Notes under the pieces: model-generated
What the model was told of the DNA's origin: nothing
What the model saw: only the letters and a program-made list of their open reading frames with translations
Database searches by the model: none
Part shown: piece after piece, positions 61,458 to 64,000 of the stretch
Layout: each line of letters begins with the position of its first letter
How positions within the stretch are numbered: the first letter of the stretch is position 1
NCBI GenBank assembly: GCA_910579185.1
Contig: CAJTTG010000003.1
Coordinates: 62,001 to 126,000 of the forward strand
Length of the DNA stretch: 64,000 nt
Direction: 5' to 3'
From: an uncultured Muribaculaceae bacterium
GTDB taxonomy: Bacteria > Bacteroidota > Bacteroidia > Bacteroidales > Muribaculaceae
Made by a program: the position numbers and the translations under genes

Positions 61458-62873
61458 CTATTTCTCTGTATCACTTCGCAATTGATGTTTTACTTTTGCA
61501 ATTGAGCAAAAATAAGGATTGATATCATGGCAATCTAAATTCTCGCTTTCGTTGACATTCCTGATAAGACATATGGAGCAAAAATCTTTATCGTTGCAAT
61601 GCAGACATTTAGGAAAATCATTAATTGTTAATGCCCTTAAATTTTTTACCTTCTTGGATTCTCCCCAAATTTCTGCGATTGAGACATCGTTTAAGTTTCC
61701 AAGAATACAGCTCTGCCAACCTTCGCAAGGATAAACATTTCCACTTGGCGAAACACATAGTGAACTATAACATACGGGGCAGATAGATGATGTCGCGCTT
61801 AATTGAGAAGTTGCCTCTGAAATGGGATTTGATGGATTTTCATTACTCAAAAGATCTTCTATCTCGGATATATCCAATCTGCACTGAAGATTCTTGCAAG
61901 AACCATCAAAGCATCCAAACAATAGGTAATCAGAACTAGCCTCTATGTTTAACGACTTTGCCCATTCCAAAACAGCTCTGAACGTGTTCTTGTTTTGTTT
62001 CATAATAGGCACATTAATCTGCATAGGAATATTGAATTTCCGAAGAGTCTCAATTGCTTCTATTGTTTTTTTATGGCTACCTTTAACTGATGTTATAGAG
62101 TCATGGACATTTTCGTCCATAGAGTATAGGGATGTCTGTACACTTAAAAGAGGAGTCTTTTGAAATTCATGGAGTAGGGTATCTGTTATTGATGTTAGAT
62201 TGGAAAGGACATTTATAGAAAAATTTCTTTTGCGAGCTTCCTGAATGAAGAATAAAAGATTGTCATTTAATGTTGGTTCGCCACCGCTTAATGTAATATT
62301 TAAGACGTTCAGTCGTTGACATTGTTCTAATATTTTCAAGAACAAATCAGTTGACATAAATTCTCCTTTAAGATTGCGAGGGTAGTAGCAATGAATACAC
62401 TTTTCATTACATACGCTAGAAACGCATAAATGTACTCGCGTTAATCTGGATTTGGCAAACCATTTGTCATTAAATAACGATGTTTCCTCGGAATTCTCAA
62501 CGATATCACTTGTGTATGATTTGCAGTTGTCATAGGAGAACCACGAGGAAGAAGATATTTCATTTGTGCTTTTACTGCACAAAACAAAATCGTCTTTGGC
62601 TAAATCTATAAAAAATTCTTGTGCATCGTTTTCTAATTCAGACTGAGATATATCGGTGAAGATACGTGATAATGTATCAGAAATTTCATGTAATGATTTT
62701 GGAGTGTCCGTTAGAGCTGAATAAAAAACACCTCCCACTTTGGATATAATTCTATCACCAACGCGCTTGCAGCTTTTAGATGCAGTATTATATCCAAAAT
62801 TTCTGTTATCTGTTAGATATCCAAACTCGGGATAATCCCTGAATAGAATATACGGAGATTTGCTGAACTTCAT
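61458..62873 (-). CDS. Radical SAM/SPASM peptide maturase
   Basis: 471 residues from MKFSKSPYILFRDYPEFGYL; an in-frame ATG 12 codons earlier lies in the hairpin before the gene. Residues 8-100 resemble a PqqD-like recognition domain (IISKVGGVFYSALTDTPKSL). The radical SAM CxxxCxxC is CNEKCIHC (Cys155, 159, 162). The C-terminal SPASM domain has CPVCYSSLCVSPSGNVYPCE and CLHCNDKDFCSICLIRN for auxiliary clusters. Such enzymes install thioether or C-C links in ribosomal peptides. A 37-codon Cys-rich gene lies directly upstream. Confidence 0.85.
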   Translation of the reverse strand: MKFSKSPYILFRDYPEFGYLTDNRNFGYNTASKSCKRVGDRIISKVGGVFYSALTDTPKSLHEISDTLSRIFTDISQSELENDAQEFFIDLAKDDFVLCSKSTNEISSSSWFSYDNCKSYTSDIVENSEETSLFNDKWFAKSRLTRVHLCVSSVCNEKCIHCYYPRNLKGEFMSTDLFLKILEQCQRLNVLNITLSGGEPTLNDNLLFFIQEARKRNFSINVLSNLTSITDTLLHEFQKTPLLSVQTSLYSMDENVHDSITSVKGSHKKTIEAIETLRKFNIPMQINVPIMKQNKNTFRAVLEWAKSLNIEASSDYLLFGCFDGSCKNLQCRLDISEIEDLLSNENPSNPISEATSQLSATSSICPVCYSSLCVSPSGNVYPCEGWQSCILGNLNDVSIAEIWGESKKVKNLRALTINDFPKCLHCNDKDFCSICLIRNVNESENLDCHDINPYFCSIAKVKHQLRSDTEK

Positions 62874-62876
62874 AAT

Positions 62877-62909
62877 AAAAAATGCGGTAGTAATAAGATA
62901 CTGCCGCAT
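62877..62909 (-). terminator. Hairpin with U-run between peptide and maturase genes
   Basis: An 11-base stem (62882-62892 with 62899-62909; one G-T mismatch) and a six-base loop, followed on the minus strand by six T just before the maturase ATG. As a partial terminator it would give far more precursor than maturase transcript, a common plan in RiPP operons. Confidence 0.7.
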
Positions 62910-62924
62910 AGTATGTAGGGATAA

Positions 62925-63038
62925 TTAATGTTTACCAGAAGGCTTGGTCGTGCAGGAGGGCCTTCCACAAGGTTTTTTGGAGCAATCTGCCATTTGGAAG
63001 AAGCTCTTTACGAGTACTGTTGGTTTGCTATAGGTCAT
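62925..63038 (-). CDS. Cys-rich RiPP precursor candidate
   Basis: 37 residues, ATG at 63038 to TAA at 62925. The leader MTYSKPTVLVKSFFQMA is short and partly hydrophobic. The core DCSKKPCGRPSCTTKPSGKH has three cysteines, several Ser/Thr and Lys/Pro/Gly. It has its own promoter and lies upstream of a radical SAM/SPASM enzyme with a terminator-like hairpin between them. Three Cys matched with Ser, Thr or Lys acceptors suit thioether formation. No match to a named precursor family is claimed; identification rests on size, composition and position. Confidence 0.65.
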   Translation of the reverse strand: MTYSKPTVLVKSFFQMADCSKKPCGRPSCTTKPSGKH

Positions 63039-63066
63039 AATTTTAATTTATGAGATTAAACATACG

Positions 63067-63098
63067 CAAATTTAGTGAATTATTCTCATGCACACAAA
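63067..63098 (-). promoter_or_regulatory. Promoter of the Cys-rich peptide gene
   Basis: Minus strand TTTG (63098-63095), 20 bases, TAAATTTG (63074-63067): full match to the Bacteroidetes consensus with the same spacing as the capsule promoter. The predicted start is near 63060, about 22 bases before the ATG. Confidence 0.7.
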
Positions 63099-63238
63099 TA
63101 TTTACCTTCATTTTTTTTGAAAAGAAACCGGCGGAAGCAAGATTTGTTGGGGGGGAGCTGATTTTGATTCAGAACACAAAGGTCGTGGGGAGGTCGGATT
63201 TGTTGATTTTGCAGAGCGAACTCAGGAAATAAGTTGCA

Positions 63239-64000
63239 CTACATTGAGAGTTGAGTGCCGGATTGTTGGTTGTCGATGTGGTCGTAGCGGGATTGCATGC
63301 CGACTTCCCATTCACGGTTAGCGGAGTGGGTGGATGAGGTGTCGCAGGGTATGAGGCGAGCGAGGACGGTGCTTTGATGAGCGATGAAGGCTTTGGCTTG
63401 TTCCGGGGTGTAGTCTGATTGACGGAGAGGGAGAGTGATGCTGCCGGTTGATTTGGCGGTCAACTCCTTGATGCGGTTAGTAAGCGCGGTGGCATCTTCA
63501 TGGGTTATGCGCATGATTGCGAGTTGATGCAGATAACTGTTTGCGGCTTCACCTTGCAGTCTTGCATGGCAACGCAATTCATCGGCAGTCATCGGGTATG
63601 TCGCCGAGAACCCATCGGCTGAGACTACTCTGATTGCTCTACCACCATCGTGCATTTTGATTATGTTGACACTTGCTATCCTTGAACCAATATCGCTTAC
63701 CGGATATTTCTGCAATACGGATTCAAATATCTCGGTTGAGAACATGGTGACGGCTATCCGGATTGCCACATCCTCCCTTTCACTTTCGGGCGAGTTGAAG
63801 TACCATACCGATTGACGTGGTGACATCGTGCGAGTATGCTCTGAACCATCGAACAACCGGATTGACATTATTCCATCCATGCCCGACTTCCGAACCTCCA
63901 TAGAGAACAAGTCGCGGTAAATATCAAGCGGACTTGCCTTTCGCTCCTGCTTCTGCGCGAAGTCAATCAGCTCAGACAGCTTCATCACCTTGCTGCCGTC
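63239..64000 (-). CDS. Unidentified protein, truncated by window edge
   Basis: At least 254 codons; the frame is open to base 64000 (DGSKVMKLSELIDFAQKQER), so the start may be outside or at one of two Met/Val codons near 63985. Mixed alpha/beta, with no signal peptide or membrane helix. Segments such as SIRLFDGSEHTRTMSPRQSV and VNIIKMHDGGRAIRVVSADG suggest a beta-rich domain, then helices (ANSYLHQLAIMRITHEDATA). The C-terminus is polar. GC-rich compared with the RiPP genes. Not recognised; may belong to a neighbouring element. Confidence 0.5.
   Translation of the reverse strand, partial: DGSKVMKLSELIDFAQKQERKASPLDIYRDLFSMEVRKSGMDGIMSIRLFDGSEHTRTMSPRQSVWYFNSPESEREDVAIRIAVTMFSTEIFESVLQKYPVSDIGSRIASVNIIKMHDGGRAIRVVSADGFSATYPMTADELRCHARLQGEAANSYLHQLAIMRITHEDATALTNRIKELTAKSTGSITLPLRQSDYTPEQAKAFIAHQSTVLARLIPCDTSSTHSANREWEVGMQSRYDHIDNQQSGTQLSM

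Noticed and set aside
63050..63232. 60-residue plus-strand frame upstream of the peptide gene
   Set aside because: It covers the minus-strand promoter and has no recognisable features; probably chance.
1..64000. tRNA, rRNA, insertion sequences or transposases
   Set aside because: No cloverleaf, rRNA-like stretch or transposase motif was found on reading; a covariance-model scan would be needed to exclude small RNAs.

Overview
The window looks like the chromosome of a Bacteroidales gut commensal, most likely Muribaculaceae or a close relative (inference). Grounds: a Bacteroides-style capsule locus headed by an UpxY-type antiterminator, Wza and Wzc; promoters of the Bacteroidetes form (TTTG, about 20 bases, TAnnTTTG); few Shine-Dalgarno sequences; a DUF3575 outer-membrane protein and a DUF4172 Fic protein. 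No rRNA, tRNA or transposase was seen. Nearly every gene is on the minus strand.

Capsule locus (1-30416). Transcription runs leftward from a promoter at 30385-30416 lying inside a 148-bp segment bounded by perfect 16-bp inverted repeats: an invertible promoter, ON as sequenced. Order of transcription: UpxY, Wza, Wzc, flippase, FrhB-like protein, acyltransferase, pyruvyltransferase, glycosyltransferases, EpsG-like polymerase, a frameshifted acyltransferase, a coiled-coil pair, epimerase, PglC/WcfS-like initiating transferase, three tandem sugar-transfer ATP-grasp proteins, a PLP decarboxylase, a fourth ATP-grasp, a DegT aminotransferase and a WbpM-like dehydratase. The parts list suggests a charged, perhaps zwitterionic, amino-acid-decorated polysaccharide. 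Two genes are broken: one by a G9 tract, one by an in-frame stop.

CRISPR (30629-37037). A short type I-C array abuts the invertible promoter, followed by cas7, cas8c, cas5c and cas3. cas4, cas1 and cas2 are absent. If flipped, the capsule promoter would point into the array antisense to crRNA.

Envelope genes and first defence cluster (37080-48190). A YVTN-type beta-propeller protein, a small secreted protein, a secreted TonB C-terminal protein and a zinc-ribbon membrane protein precede a compact operon: XRE regulator, nuclease-methylase fusion, HsdS, OLD-like ATPase/TOPRIM protein and a GIY-YIG gene. The last is frameshifted by a G9 tract and its 3' end is replaced by scrambled RhuM pieces. 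Decayed small genes lie upstream.

Second defence island (48650-61403). Two convergent Fic genes, then HerA and SIR2, LlaJI/McrBC-like restriction proteins, two cytosine-methylase-like proteins and Vsr. The dcm leader has interleaved inverted repeats.

Right end (61458-64000). A radical SAM/SPASM maturase is preceded by a 37-codon Cys-rich peptide gene with its own promoter and a hairpin with a U-run between the two: a candidate RiPP operon. The gene at the right edge is incomplete and unidentified.
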